A DNA stretch of 43,299 nucleotides from a bacterium (lineage in GTDB: Bacteria > Bdellovibrionota_C > UBA2361 > RFPC01), in assembly GCA_022763385.1 (NCBI GenBank), contig JALEGQ010000106.1:1-43299 (forward strand), read 5' to 3'. Below, in pieces: positions 1 to 7,919 of the stretch. Each line of letters opens with the position of its first letter. Positions within the stretch are counted from its first letter, which is position 1. Both the position numbers and the translations under genes were made by a program. The notes under the pieces were generated by a model. That model had not been told where the DNA came from. It saw only the letters and a program-made list of their open reading frames with translations, and made no database searches.

Positions 1-328
1 CGTGACGTAACAGTTGGTAATCTGAGATCAGTTCATTTAGCTTCCATCCCATGCTCCATCTCTGCTCCAGGTGTTGGAGAGAAAAAGAGGTTAACTCATC
101 AAACGATTTCTCGTTCCGAAGTATAGAAACTACCTCGGAAAGAAGATGGCTCAGATTATTTCGTAACTCGTCAGGAGAATACGACCGCGTCTCTGCTGGA
201 TGAAGGCCTTCTTGAGCCGCTTGTGTCCATTCATCGAGAAATTGGTCGATAGAAGCTTCAAGGAAGTCAGCGAGACTTTCCCCATGAGTATCGAGGAGCT
301 CTCTAGGGTGAGGGATTCGTTTCGTCAT
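1..328 (-). CDS. Signalling protein N-terminus, RsbRD-like, cut by window edge
   Basis: An open reading frame runs leftward from ATG (326-328) to the window edge, 109 codons with no stop. It begins MTKRIPHPRELLD and is an all-helical, acidic sequence. The segment near codons 93-109 (QRWSMGWKLNELISDYQLLR) has the pattern seen at the end of RsbRD/RsbR_N-type helical sensor domains, which often sit in front of histidine kinase or STAS modules. The family assignment is inferred from that pattern alone, and the output domain lies outside the window. An AAGG stands about 8 nt upstream of the start. The gene diverges from the J-domain gene and shares its AT-rich upstream region. Confidence 0.6.
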   Translation of the reverse strand, partial: MTKRIPHPRELLDTHGESLADFLEASIDQFLDEWTQAAQEGLHPAETRSYSPDELRNNLSHLLSEVVSILRNEKSFDELTSFSLQHLEQRWSMGWKLNELISDYQLLRH

Positions 329-387
329 TTCGAAAACCTTTTCGCAAAAATGCTATGCTGGCAAAAACAATCTTAGGATATTGAATT

Positions 388-416
388 TTGCGTATGAAAC
401 ATAGTGTAAGCATATT
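388..416 (+). promoter_or_regulatory. Candidate sigma-70 promoter for J-domain/selO genes
   Basis: In the AT-rich divergent gap, TTGCGT (388-393) lies 17 nt before CATATT (411-416). Both hexamers are imperfect and no start site is known. The rest of the gap (329-560) holds a second short ORF start at 476 (ATG, SD GGAG) that overlaps the J-domain gene in another frame; I do not call it a gene. Confidence 0.35.
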
Positions 417-560
417 GAAAACAAAAAGTATCGCTATGATTGGCGGGCGATGTACTATTGTTTCGTCGGAGCACTATGACGTCTGAGAAGCCGTGCCAGT
501 TGACTCCCGGGGATAGGGCCGTGAAGAATACTGGTGGTCGGAGGAGATCTGAAGAGCACT

Positions 561-1268
561 ATGCAACGTTGGGGGAAACATATGTATGGCACCAAAGATA
601 TTTCGAATGCTTTTCTCGATATTGACCGAGCTGAGAGTGTGTTTGAGCTCTTTTTTGTTTTTGTCCGGGATGAGGGAAGTGCCGTGCAGGATGAGCAGAC
701 CTTTGAATCTGCGATGAGGCATATTGTGGGAGGGGTTCATCTCCCTGAAGAGGCGCTTGAACGGGTGCGAGTCATTTATGATCGCACCACCCGAGCAGAA
801 CCTGAGCTGTTTGATTCCGCGGTGCAATTGCGGGAGAGCTTGTCTACTGAGCGACCTCTCTTGGTAGTGATCTTTTCGGTGCTTCTCCGTCTTGCAATGG
901 ACGAAGGCATGATGTGCCAGAGAGATCGAGAGCGTCTTACTGAGGTATTTCAGGTGTTCATGTTTACGCCAAAGGAGATGACGCTCTTTCCGGATGAGCT
1001 GATCAGCACCATTGAGTACTTTTTGTGTACAAATGATATACCAAGAGGTAGTCCGCGGAAGAGCGTACTTTCGGAGCATTTCGAGGTGCTGGAATGTACT
1101 CCAGAGTCATCTTCTGAGGAGGTTCGTTCTTCCTACCGACGACTCGTAAAGAGATATCATCCTGATCGGCACACCTCGAAAGAATCTGATGCCGCTCGTC
1201 ACCGAAAGCAGTTCGAGAAGGTGCAGAGAGCCTATGAGACCATTACTCAAGCGGCAAAGATCCAATAG
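561..1268 (+). CDS. TerB-like/J-domain co-chaperone (DjlA-like)
   Basis: A 235-residue protein. Its last ~60 residues form a complete J domain with the HPD tripeptide at about residue 200, preceded by a basic helix (YRRLVKRYHPD). That is the part that stimulates DnaK ATPase. Residues ~10-140 are helical and acidic and resemble the TerB/DjlA N-terminal module (two-domain DjlA layout), but no membrane anchor is visible. Start choice is open: GTG 534, ATG 561 (preceded by GAAGAG) and ATG 582 (preceded by GGGGG) are all in frame; 561 is used here. selO starts 12 nt downstream, so the two are probably cotranscribed. The client process is unknown. Confidence 0.75.
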   Translation: MQRWGKHMYGTKDISNAFLDIDRAESVFELFFVFVRDEGSAVQDEQTFESAMRHIVGGVHLPEEALERVRVIYDRTTRAEPELFDSAVQLRESLSTERPLLVVIFSVLLRLAMDEGMMCQRDRERLTEVFQVFMFTPKEMTLFPDELISTIEYFLCTNDIPRGSPRKSVLSEHFEVLECTPESSSEEVRSSYRRLVKRYHPDRHTSKESDAARHRKQFEKVQRAYETITQAAKIQ

Positions 1269-1280
1269 AGTATTAGCGGT

Positions 1281-2738
1281 ATGAACGCATGTGGATTCAA
1301 TTTTGATACGACTTATTTCACTCTGCCCGATCAGTTTTATACAAAGCTTCCTCCGGAACCGGTACGTTCTCCCCATCTTGTCATCCTCAATGAAGCTCTC
1401 GCCAATGTGATGGGACTAGATTTTTCTGAGCTTCGTACCGCAGAACAAGCTGCACTTTTTTCGGGGAACGAATTGGCCGAAGGGGCAACGCCGTTTTCTC
1501 AAGCCTACGCGGGGCATCAATTCGGGCATTTTACCATTCTGGGTGATGGTCGTGCCCATCTCTGGGGAGAACATGTTACTCCAGGGAGGGAGAGGTTTGA
1601 TATTCAGTTTAAGGGCTCCGGGAGGACGCCTTACTCCCGGAATGGGGATGGGAGGGCCGTACTTGGGCCGATGTTACGGGAGTACGTCATCTCTGAGGCG
1701 ATGCACGCTCTGGCGGTTCCAACAACACGGAGTCTTGCGGTGGTGAGCACGGGTGAGGAGGTTATGCGAGAGACCGTTCTCCCAGGAGCTATTTTGACCC
1801 GAGTAGCAAGTTCTCATCTCCGTGTCGGAACATTTGAGTTCGCTGCTCTTCAGGGTGGAGAAGACGCCGTATCAAGCCTCATGGATTACACCATTCACCG
1901 TCATTACCCTGAGTTGGCGGGGCGAGAAGAGAGGGCTGTCGCACTCATTCAAGCGGTGATGGAGAGGCAGGCGGAGCTGATCGTTCATTGGATGCGTGTT
2001 GGATTTATCCATGGAGTTATGAATACCGACAACATGACTCTCTCTGGAGAAACGATCGACTATGGCCCGTGTGCCTTTATGGATACGTATGATCCGAGCA
2101 CCGTCTTTAGCTCTATCGACCACGCCGGACGGTATGCCTATGGGAATCAGCCAAAGATCGCGCAGTGGAACCTCGCTCGGCTCGCGGAAGCGCTCCTGCC
2201 CTGTATAGATGACGATCAAGAGAGAGCTGTCAGTATCGCCCAGGAGGTCATCGATCAGTTCTCCGATATGTTTCAACAGAAATGGCGTGCGATGATGTGT
2301 TCAAAACTTGGGCTCTCTGAGACGGTGTCGGGTGATAAGCAGCTTATCGGTGACCTTCTGAGGTGGATGGAAACAAACCACGCCGACTATACAAATACGT
2401 TTCGTGATCTGAGCAAACAGGAGAAGCCAACCGAAAAGCTGTATTCGCAGAGCTCTTTTGAGGATTGGTATGCACGGTGGCAAAAACGGCGTGAGCAGAA
2501 TAGTGAACCAAGAAGTTCTTCAATCTTACGTATGAAGAAGGCAAATCCTGCTCTGATTCCACGCAATCATAAAGTTGAAGAGGCGCTTAATGCTGCTCAC
2601 AAGGGTAACCTGGCACCTTTTCAAGATCTGCTCGGAGCGCTCAAAGATCCGTATGAAGATCCAGCAGAGTTCCTCGAGGGGTATCAGATACCACCGAACC
2701 CCTCTGAGCGTGTGCAGCAAACGTTTTGTGGGACGTGA
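1281..2738 (+). CDS. selO: Protein adenylyltransferase SelO (YdiU)
   Basis: A 485-residue, full-length member of the SelO pseudokinase family, which transfers AMP from ATP to protein hydroxyls and is linked to oxidative stress. Visible signatures are FKGSGRTPYSRNGDGRA with the nucleotide-binding Lys near 111, the HGVMNTDNM loop (Asp near 250) and the metal-binding DYGPCAFMD motif (Asp near 260). The protein ends TFCGT: the Cys third from the end is the usual bacterial replacement for the selenocysteine of eukaryotic SelO. It follows the J-domain gene by 12 nt. No strong Shine-Dalgarno is visible before ATG 1281, so translation may depend on the upstream gene. The identification is secure; targets are unknown. 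Confidence 0.95.
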   Translation: MNACGFNFDTTYFTLPDQFYTKLPPEPVRSPHLVILNEALANVMGLDFSELRTAEQAALFSGNELAEGATPFSQAYAGHQFGHFTILGDGRAHLWGEHVTPGRERFDIQFKGSGRTPYSRNGDGRAVLGPMLREYVISEAMHALAVPTTRSLAVVSTGEEVMRETVLPGAILTRVASSHLRVGTFEFAALQGGEDAVSSLMDYTIHRHYPELAGREERAVALIQAVMERQAELIVHWMRVGFIHGVMNTDNMTLSGETIDYGPCAFMDTYDPSTVFSSIDHAGRYAYGNQPKIAQWNLARLAEALLPCIDDDQERAVSIAQEVIDQFSDMFQQKWRAMMCSKLGLSETVSGDKQLIGDLLRWMETNHADYTNTFRDLSKQEKPTEKLYSQSSFEDWYARWQKRREQNSEPRSSSILRMKKANPALIPRNHKVEEALNAAHKGNLAPFQDLLGALKDPYEDPAEFLEGYQIPPNPSERVQQTFCGT

Positions 2739-2805
2739 GTGAGATCTCCAGCCAGGAGATGATAAGGCAGGATCCCGCTCCCCCTCATTGTTCTCCGGTA
2801 ACTAT

Positions 2806-2895
2806 TTGATATTATGGATAGAAAAGATTTATATGCCATACAAAAACAGCAAGTAACCTGCGGCTATTGCAATTGCCTTTAATTTTATTGATTAT
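2806..2895 (+). promoter_or_regulatory. Candidate promoter(s) upstream of small membrane ORF
   Basis: The AT-rich gap after selO contains two possible sites: TTGATA (2806-2811) with a TATATG-like element 17-18 nt on, and TTGCAA (2867-2872), 17 nt before GATTAT (2890-2895). The second leaves a leader of about 27 nt to the ATG at 2929. Both are matches by eye only. Confidence 0.3.
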
Positions 2896-2928
2896 TATGC
2901 CAATGCAGAGTTGTCATTGGAGGAACTC

Positions 2929-3141
2929 ATGTTTTCGGGAAAAGGTCAGGAGCGAAATATCGGTCAGCGAGGGCACTTTGCTCTTCCGTTTGCGATTTTT
3001 ATCTTTGGTTTTTGCTTTATGAGCTACTTTTTCTTCCCACAGTTTGTCCAGGCGTATGCCCTCATTGTCGGAACGGAGAATCTTGAGGAGTTTGTGTGTA
3101 CGACTCCGACATACGAGGATTCTCGACATCGTCGGCGATAG
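2929..3141 (+). CDS. Small hypothetical membrane protein (70 aa)
   Basis: A 70-residue ORF with an excellent ribosome-binding site (TTGGAGGAACTC directly before ATG 2929). It has one strongly hydrophobic, Phe-rich segment at about residues 16-38 (ALPFAIFIFGFCFMSYFFF) followed by a short polar tail with one Cys and a basic end (SRHRRR). I do not recognise a family. Its TAG stop shares one base with the GTG of the next small ORF (TAGTG), which suggests translational coupling. The SD and TM segment support it as a gene; lack of a known family keeps confidence moderate. Confidence 0.5.
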   Translation: MFSGKGQERNIGQRGHFALPFAIFIFGFCFMSYFFFPQFVQAYALIVGTENLEEFVCTTPTYEDSRHRRR

Positions 3142-3347
3142 TGGTCAGGTTTTGGCTAACCTGTGCAGTGATCGGAAGGTGTTCCGCGAGCGAGAGCGTT
3201 TACCAAAGACAGTCGGGGCCTTCTTTCCCCGACATTTTTGATGTCCTTCAGGGGATCACACCTCCCCACCGCTTTGACTCACTTGATTACTGGTTCATCC
3301 AGAAAGTTTTTGCACTGTGGAAAGACTGCGGTATAACGAACCACTAG
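3141..3347 (+). CDS. Possible small exported protein (68 aa)
   Basis: This ORF opens at GTG 3141, overlapping the previous stop by one base. It starts MVRFWLTCAVIGRCSAS, which resembles a short Sec signal peptide, and continues as a polar, aromatic-rich 45-residue tail (FDSLDYWFIQKVFALWKD). No SD of its own is visible. The alternative is that it is the frameshifted 3' part of the 70-residue ORF, or noncoding. Comparison with relatives would separate these options. Confidence 0.33.
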   Translation: MVRFWLTCAVIGRCSASESVYQRQSGPSFPDIFDVLQGITPPHRFDSLDYWFIQKVFALWKDCGITNH

Positions 3348-3484
3348 CGTTGTTGTCCCTCTGGGAGCCTTAGCCCTGCACGGAGCGACGTGCTCCGTAG
3401 GTGAATAAACTTTTTGGATGGAGTGCTACCTACCATCTCGAGAGTGATGGTGAGCGGGAAAGGTTCCGATGGAGTTTCGATAAG

Positions 3485-4888
3485 ATGATGAAGATCCATG
3501 AAAGAGCAAGAACTGCAGCGACTTCTGAAGGGAGATTCTCCGGGATCGCCGCGGTGACGGTTCTTGCGTTGAGTCTACCTTCTGCTGCTGCCGGTGGAGA
3601 GGAATCGAAATTGGACGGACTCCGTTGCGGAAACAGCCTAGTACAGAGTCTGGATCGTGATTCACTCGAGGAGATCCGAAGGAGGGTACTCGCTCATCCC
3701 ACATTCTCCCGGTTTTATCGTGATCTCAATGGGGATTCGTCCCATCTTGCTCAACCTTTTTCGAAAGAGAGGTGCAATACGGTATTAAGAACCGGAAATC
3801 GTGATGATGCTCTCCGGTTTGAGAGGCTTCTTTACCTCGAAATGAAGGCACTTCTTACGAACTCTCCCGATGCCGTTATGGAGCAGTGGGACGAAGAACG
3901 ATGTGAAGAGGCTTTTCAGCTTAGGATTGACGCCCTAGGTCTCTTAGCGAGTCATATGAACGCACACTCATATGATCCGCGTGCAGCTCTCCACCTCGAA
4001 CTGTTAAGTGATGCTTTTGTGGATCTCTCCGCCATGGTTCAAGCTTTTGGGAGAGTCGCTCCATCATCTGATGATGATATTCTCGGAAGATCTCGAGGTG
4101 ATCGAGAGCGGGCACTCACTCGCGGACTGTCATATCTGCCCTTTGCTGGGGCTATTGAACGGTTACCGGAGGATCGTCGTGATGATGCGACTCGGATGCT
4201 GAGGAGCATGGTGCTGGATGCTGCGGTTCAATGTGAGGGGGTGGAAGACCGTGACCCGCTTTCCTCTGAAGCGGCTCAGGAGCTTGCAGCAGCGTTTCGT
4301 ATTATCTTACAAGGGCATGATCTCGCTGGTCGGGAAGAAATGCTAGTTTTATCGTGTGTTCCAGCAGCCGAAAAGATGGCTAGTCTTGTAGATGAAGAAC
4401 TTGCTCCCGAATTTATTCATTTTACCGGTCAGTCCTTTGAAACGCTCGTTGCTCTACAACATGCCTTGATGCAGCGGGAAGGGGGAGCAGCAGCTCCGAT
4501 CGCGGCGGAGATTCCAAACTTTTTGAGGCGTATACTTGAAGCGTCTGAATCCTCCGCACCAGTTTGCTCCGAGGCCCTTAGCGCGCTGGTAAAGATCGGT
4601 GGAGGAGATAGGAAGGTCCTTCAGCGTCAGATATATTCAATTTTCGAGCGGTTAGTGAGCGAAGAAATCCCTGGAAATGTACATCAGGTGATGAAGTTGG
4701 CAAGGGTGTGTATCAACTCGCTCTCACTCGAAGGGGTTGGTGAGCGCTCTCGTGAGTATTTAGAGAGTTCCCGACAGCGTCTCCTCGAGATTTTGGCTCG
4801 GGCGGAGGATTTCCCGTTAAAAGAACGCATTCAACAGCACATAGGGCGAAGATTTCCGCCGCTTTCGCAAGAGCGACGAAAAAGATAG
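3485..4888 (+). CDS. Hypothetical exported helical protein (467 aa)
   Basis: No recognised family. With ATG 3485 (MMKIHERARTAATSEG) the protein has a basic start, a hydrophobic stretch at about residues 20-33 and an AAA-type cleavage region near 34-37, so it looks Sec-exported. A longer GTG start at 3401 would bury this signal. The mature part is mostly alpha-helical and rich in Arg, Glu and Leu, with scattered Cys residues, and reads like a helical-repeat protein. The PLP decarboxylase begins 16 nt downstream on the same strand. The 5' region (3348-3484) contains a small 7-bp hairpin (ACGGAGC 3380-3386 with GCTCCGT 3392-3398). Function unknown. Confidence 0.6.
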   Translation: MMKIHERARTAATSEGRFSGIAAVTVLALSLPSAAAGGEESKLDGLRCGNSLVQSLDRDSLEEIRRRVLAHPTFSRFYRDLNGDSSHLAQPFSKERCNTVLRTGNRDDALRFERLLYLEMKALLTNSPDAVMEQWDEERCEEAFQLRIDALGLLASHMNAHSYDPRAALHLELLSDAFVDLSAMVQAFGRVAPSSDDDILGRSRGDRERALTRGLSYLPFAGAIERLPEDRRDDATRMLRSMVLDAAVQCEGVEDRDPLSSEAAQELAAAFRIILQGHDLAGREEMLVLSCVPAAEKMASLVDEELAPEFIHFTGQSFETLVALQHALMQREGGAAAPIAAEIPNFLRRILEASESSAPVCSEALSALVKIGGGDRKVLQRQIYSIFERLVSEEIPGNVHQVMKLARVCINSLSLEGVGERSREYLESSRQRLLEILARAEDFPLKERIQQHIGRRFPPLSQERRKR

Positions 4889-4904
4889 CGAGGAGTTATA
4901 CCTG

Positions 4905-6353
4905 ATGGATGACACGGAACTCCTCCAAAGCGTGATGAATCGCGTGGTTGAGTATCTCTCTTCTCGAAAAACTCGAGCTGTTCTCCCTTTTCAATCTCCG
5001 GCAGCGCTTCGGGAGCAGCTTTCTTTGGAGCTTCCTGAAGGGGCGGCTTCTCGTGAAGAGATTGCTACTTCGGTCGAAGCTATCCTCAGACACAGTGTTA
5101 ACACGGGGTCGCCGCGATTCTTGAATCTGCTCTATAGCGGGAATAGTACGCCTGCTGTTGCCGGTGCACTCCTCGCAAACAGTGTCAACGCCACGATGCA
5201 CACCTTTGAGTCGGCTCCTGTTGCCACCCTCATGGAAGAGGCTCTTCTGAAGCGTTTGTGTGCGCTGGTGGGGTTTTCTGAAGGAGAGGGGGTGATGACC
5301 TGTGGGGGGAGTTATGCAAATGCGTTGGGAATTCTTTGTGCTCGACACGAGGTGTTTCCTGAAGCAAAAGAGCAAGGAGTAGAAGGACTTCATCTGCAGG
5401 GATTTGTCTCTGATCAGGCTCATTATTCATATAAGAGAGCCTTCAATTTACTCGGCCTCGGAACGAAAAATCTGATAGCAATCCCAAGCGATTCGGAGGG
5501 ACGGATGATTCCGGATCAACTTCGCCATGCAGTTCAGGCCTCCCGTGCTGCTGGGAACATCCCGTTTTTCGTAGGTGCCACCGCTGGAACTACCGTAACG
5601 GGAGCGTTTGATCCGCTGCAGAGTCTTGCAGAGGTGTGCGAGCGGGAGAATCTCTGGCTTCATATCGATGGAGCGTGGGGAGCGCCAGTACTTTTCAGTG
5701 AGCACCACAGAGCTCTCCTTGATGGTTGTTCGAGAGCAGATTCATTTACCTGGGATGGTCACAAGGTCCTGGGAGTTCCCGTGTTATGCTCAGCGTTGTT
5801 GGTGAGACGTCGCGGCTACTTACGGACGCTCTGTGGAGATGGCGGTGATGACTATCTCTTTCACGATACTGATTCCCCGGAGTATGATCTCGGCGCTCGA
5901 ACTCTCCAGTGTGGTCGGGAAGCTCATATTTTCAAGATCTGGCTTGACTGGTTAGCAAAGGGGAGCGATGGCTATCGAGAGCGAATAGAAAGGCTCTTCT
6001 CGCTTGCTGAGTACGCCACTCATGCCCTTCAAGAACGAGAGTGTTTTGAGCTCCTCCACTCTCCTCAATTTCTCAATCTCTGTTTTCGCTATGTTCCAGC
6101 AGGGAGCACCGCTTCGCTGGAAGAGATAAATGACCTTCAGGTGAAGATTCGAAAGCAACTGCTTGCAGAAGGAGATTTTTGGGTGAACTACGCTGACCTT
6201 CGTGGGTGTACGGTCTTTCGACTGGTACTTCCCAATCCTGAAACCGAAGAAAGTGATCTTCAAGAGCTTTTTTCACGGATAGAGCGTTCAGCAAAAATAA
6301 TGACACGAAGTGCCGTTGTTTTAGAGGAGCGATATAGAAGAGATCGGCCGTGA
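4905..6353 (+). CDS. PLP-dependent group II amino acid decarboxylase
   Basis: A 482-residue fold-type I pyridoxal-phosphate enzyme of the glutamate/DOPA/diaminobutyrate decarboxylase family. Family marks: LYSGNSTPAVAGALL substrate loop, TCGGSYANALG phosphate-binding region, HIDGAWGAP with the cofactor-binding Asp near 255, and FTWDGHKVLG in which Lys ~287 forms the internal aldimine. Length is normal for the family. The start is well set by GAGGAG nine nt before ATG 4905. Substrate cannot be read from the sequence: aspartate, cysteine sulfinate, tyrosine and diaminobutyrate are all possible. It is probably cotranscribed with the exported protein before it. The 3' end meets the convergent methyltransferase gene after 22 nt. 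Confidence 0.85.
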   Translation: MDDTELLQSVMNRVVEYLSSRKTRAVLPFQSPAALREQLSLELPEGAASREEIATSVEAILRHSVNTGSPRFLNLLYSGNSTPAVAGALLANSVNATMHTFESAPVATLMEEALLKRLCALVGFSEGEGVMTCGGSYANALGILCARHEVFPEAKEQGVEGLHLQGFVSDQAHYSYKRAFNLLGLGTKNLIAIPSDSEGRMIPDQLRHAVQASRAAGNIPFFVGATAGTTVTGAFDPLQSLAEVCERENLWLHIDGAWGAPVLFSEHHRALLDGCSRADSFTWDGHKVLGVPVLCSALLVRRRGYLRTLCGDGGDDYLFHDTDSPEYDLGARTLQCGREAHIFKIWLDWLAKGSDGYRERIERLFSLAEYATHALQERECFELLHSPQFLNLCFRYVPAGSTASLEEINDLQVKIRKQLLAEGDFWVNYADLRGCTVFRLVLPNPETEESDLQELFSRIERSAKIMTRSAVVLEERYRRDRP

Positions 6354-6375
6354 GTGCTGGGGAGAGTAGTACTCT

Positions 6376-7914
6376 TTACTCCGTTCCCTTTCCATCGTAG
6401 AGGAGTCCGGCGTTGTGGAGGCGGGTTTGAAAATCAAGGAAGACGGAGTGGAAGGTATTCTGTTTGAGATCGCGAAAGTGTATCTCTTTTACTTCTTCAG
6501 AAGAGTTCCCATCTGAGAAGGTCACCTGCACCTGTTGTATCTGTTGAAAAAGCTCTTCTTCAGTATGTTCTCCGGAGAAGAGCGCAGTAAGCACTCTCTC
6601 AATGGCGTTCAGGGCGAGTTTTTCTCCTCGTGCTCCTGAGAGTAGATTTCCGAAAGCTGCCTCCTGTTTCGTTAGAGGTGATGTTCTCGGATATTCTACT
6701 GGGGCAGAGGCGCGGTGGGTGATCGAGCGGCTGTCAATGAAGAGCGCTCCCTGAAGGAAGAGTTCTAGAAGTTCTTGGGCGAGTGTTTCTTCTGGTTCAT
6801 CGTGAGGAAGTTCGGTGAAGGAGACGTTGTTCGGCCACTGGTTCCCGAGGTGTTCGATTATACGTGCGGTCGCTGTATTCTCTACGAGAACGCTTCCCCG
6901 TGTTCCCATGGTGAACTTTGTGGACCCATTTTCGATTCGCTCCTTCTGGAGTGGTGTCGAGAGAAAGCTCTCTGTCATACATTTGGCCGCTGACCTCTTT
7001 TGAAGCGCTCCTTTCTTCTTTACGAGAAGCGACCTTCTGAGCTGTCTTCCCGTATACAGGTCATATGCTTCTTCATACCTCTCTGTATATCGAAGGTTCT
7101 GGGTCAGAGAAGGGGAGTATCCTCTCTGTTCAAGAAAAAGATCGGAGGTCGTCGAGAGGTCTGCATCGGTGAGATAGTACAGTTCACTCTCGGAGACCTC
7201 TCTTAAGAAATCTGAAAAGTACTTGGGATCATTTGATTCGGAGAGATACTCATGATGAAGATACCAATCTGGAGCATCGTGAAGAGAGCAAAGAACGGCA
7301 CCGGTTTTTGGGTCAGATGATGCTTCCTGTTCGCGAGAAAAATCTTCAAAGCGCTGCAAGACTTCGCGAGCCTGGCGAATCTGAGCTCTTGGAGCAGCTT
7401 CTCGGTTGGTGGCATTGAGAAGAATTTTTCGGATTCGAAGTTTTTCATGCCAACCAGGAAAGGTGTTGTAGCTGATAAATCCGATTCCATTCTCGGTGAG
7501 ATGACTTTTTAAGAGAGCGAGAAGAGATTTTTGTGTTTTCTTTGGCAACCAGGAGTAGACTCCATGAGCGATAAGATAATCAAACTTCTCTTGTATCTGA
7601 TGACTTTCGTGAATATCAAGTTGACGAAACTCCACATTGGAAAGGCCAAACTGCTGTGCCCTCGCGTTTGCTTCCTGGATCGGTTTGTCTGCGATATCTA
7701 TTCCGAGAAAGCGTGCCTCCGGAAACTGTGATGCGAGTGGAATGAGGTTTCCCCCAGATGAACATCCGACCTCTAAAACTTTTGCTGTTTTTGGTGGAGA
7801 AGCAGCAATGCCGAAGATTCTTGCAATGCTGTAGAGTCGATCGGGATGGGCCTCTGGAATGGGGGCGCTTTCGTAGGGGATCTCATTGTAGGAGTCGATC
7901 GTATACTGTGTCAT
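6376..7914 (-). CDS. PKMT-like SAM methyltransferase with regulatory domain
   Basis: A 512-residue protein. Residues ~25-190 are a class I methyltransferase with the SAM-binding motif VLEVGCSSGGN (46-56) and acidic LGIDIADK. A MethyTransf_Reg-like middle region follows (~200-300), then a C-terminal part typical of the protein-lysine methyltransferases described in Rickettsia. In that group the substrates are outer membrane proteins; whether that holds here is inference. It starts 5 nt after the cinA stop and is the last gene of the operon MepM-like - cinA - methyltransferase. No signal peptide is visible, so it acts in the cytoplasm. Confidence 0.8.
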   Translation of the reverse strand: MTQYTIDSYNEIPYESAPIPEAHPDRLYSIARIFGIAASPPKTAKVLEVGCSSGGNLIPLASQFPEARFLGIDIADKPIQEANARAQQFGLSNVEFRQLDIHESHQIQEKFDYLIAHGVYSWLPKKTQKSLLALLKSHLTENGIGFISYNTFPGWHEKLRIRKILLNATNREAAPRAQIRQAREVLQRFEDFSREQEASSDPKTGAVLCSLHDAPDWYLHHEYLSESNDPKYFSDFLREVSESELYYLTDADLSTTSDLFLEQRGYSPSLTQNLRYTERYEEAYDLYTGRQLRRSLLVKKKGALQKRSAAKCMTESFLSTPLQKERIENGSTKFTMGTRGSVLVENTATARIIEHLGNQWPNNVSFTELPHDEPEETLAQELLELFLQGALFIDSRSITHRASAPVEYPRTSPLTKQEAAFGNLLSGARGEKLALNAIERVLTALFSGEHTEEELFQQIQQVQVTFSDGNSSEEVKEIHFRDLKQNTFHSVFLDFQTRLHNAGLLYDGKGTE

Positions 7915-7919
7915 AGATA

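Noticed and set aside
474-1079. Open frame on the minus strand (201 codons) facing the J-domain gene
   Set aside because: It covers the same bases as a gene with a clear HPD J domain and shows no domain or SD of its own.
2736-2760. TGA of selO as a selenocysteine codon, because C-G-T-TGA reads as CxxU and a small hairpin (ATCTCC 2744-2749 / GGAGAT 2755-2760) follows five nt later
   Set aside because: Bacterial SelO proteins commonly end TFCGT with the Cys in the Sec position, so the frame is complete; read-through adds only seven unrelated residues.
6354-6382. AGAGTA-G-TACTCT palindrome (6363-6375) as a bidirectional terminator between the decarboxylase and methyltransferase genes
   Set aside because: The centre is too tight to form a loop and there is no T run on either strand, so I only note it.
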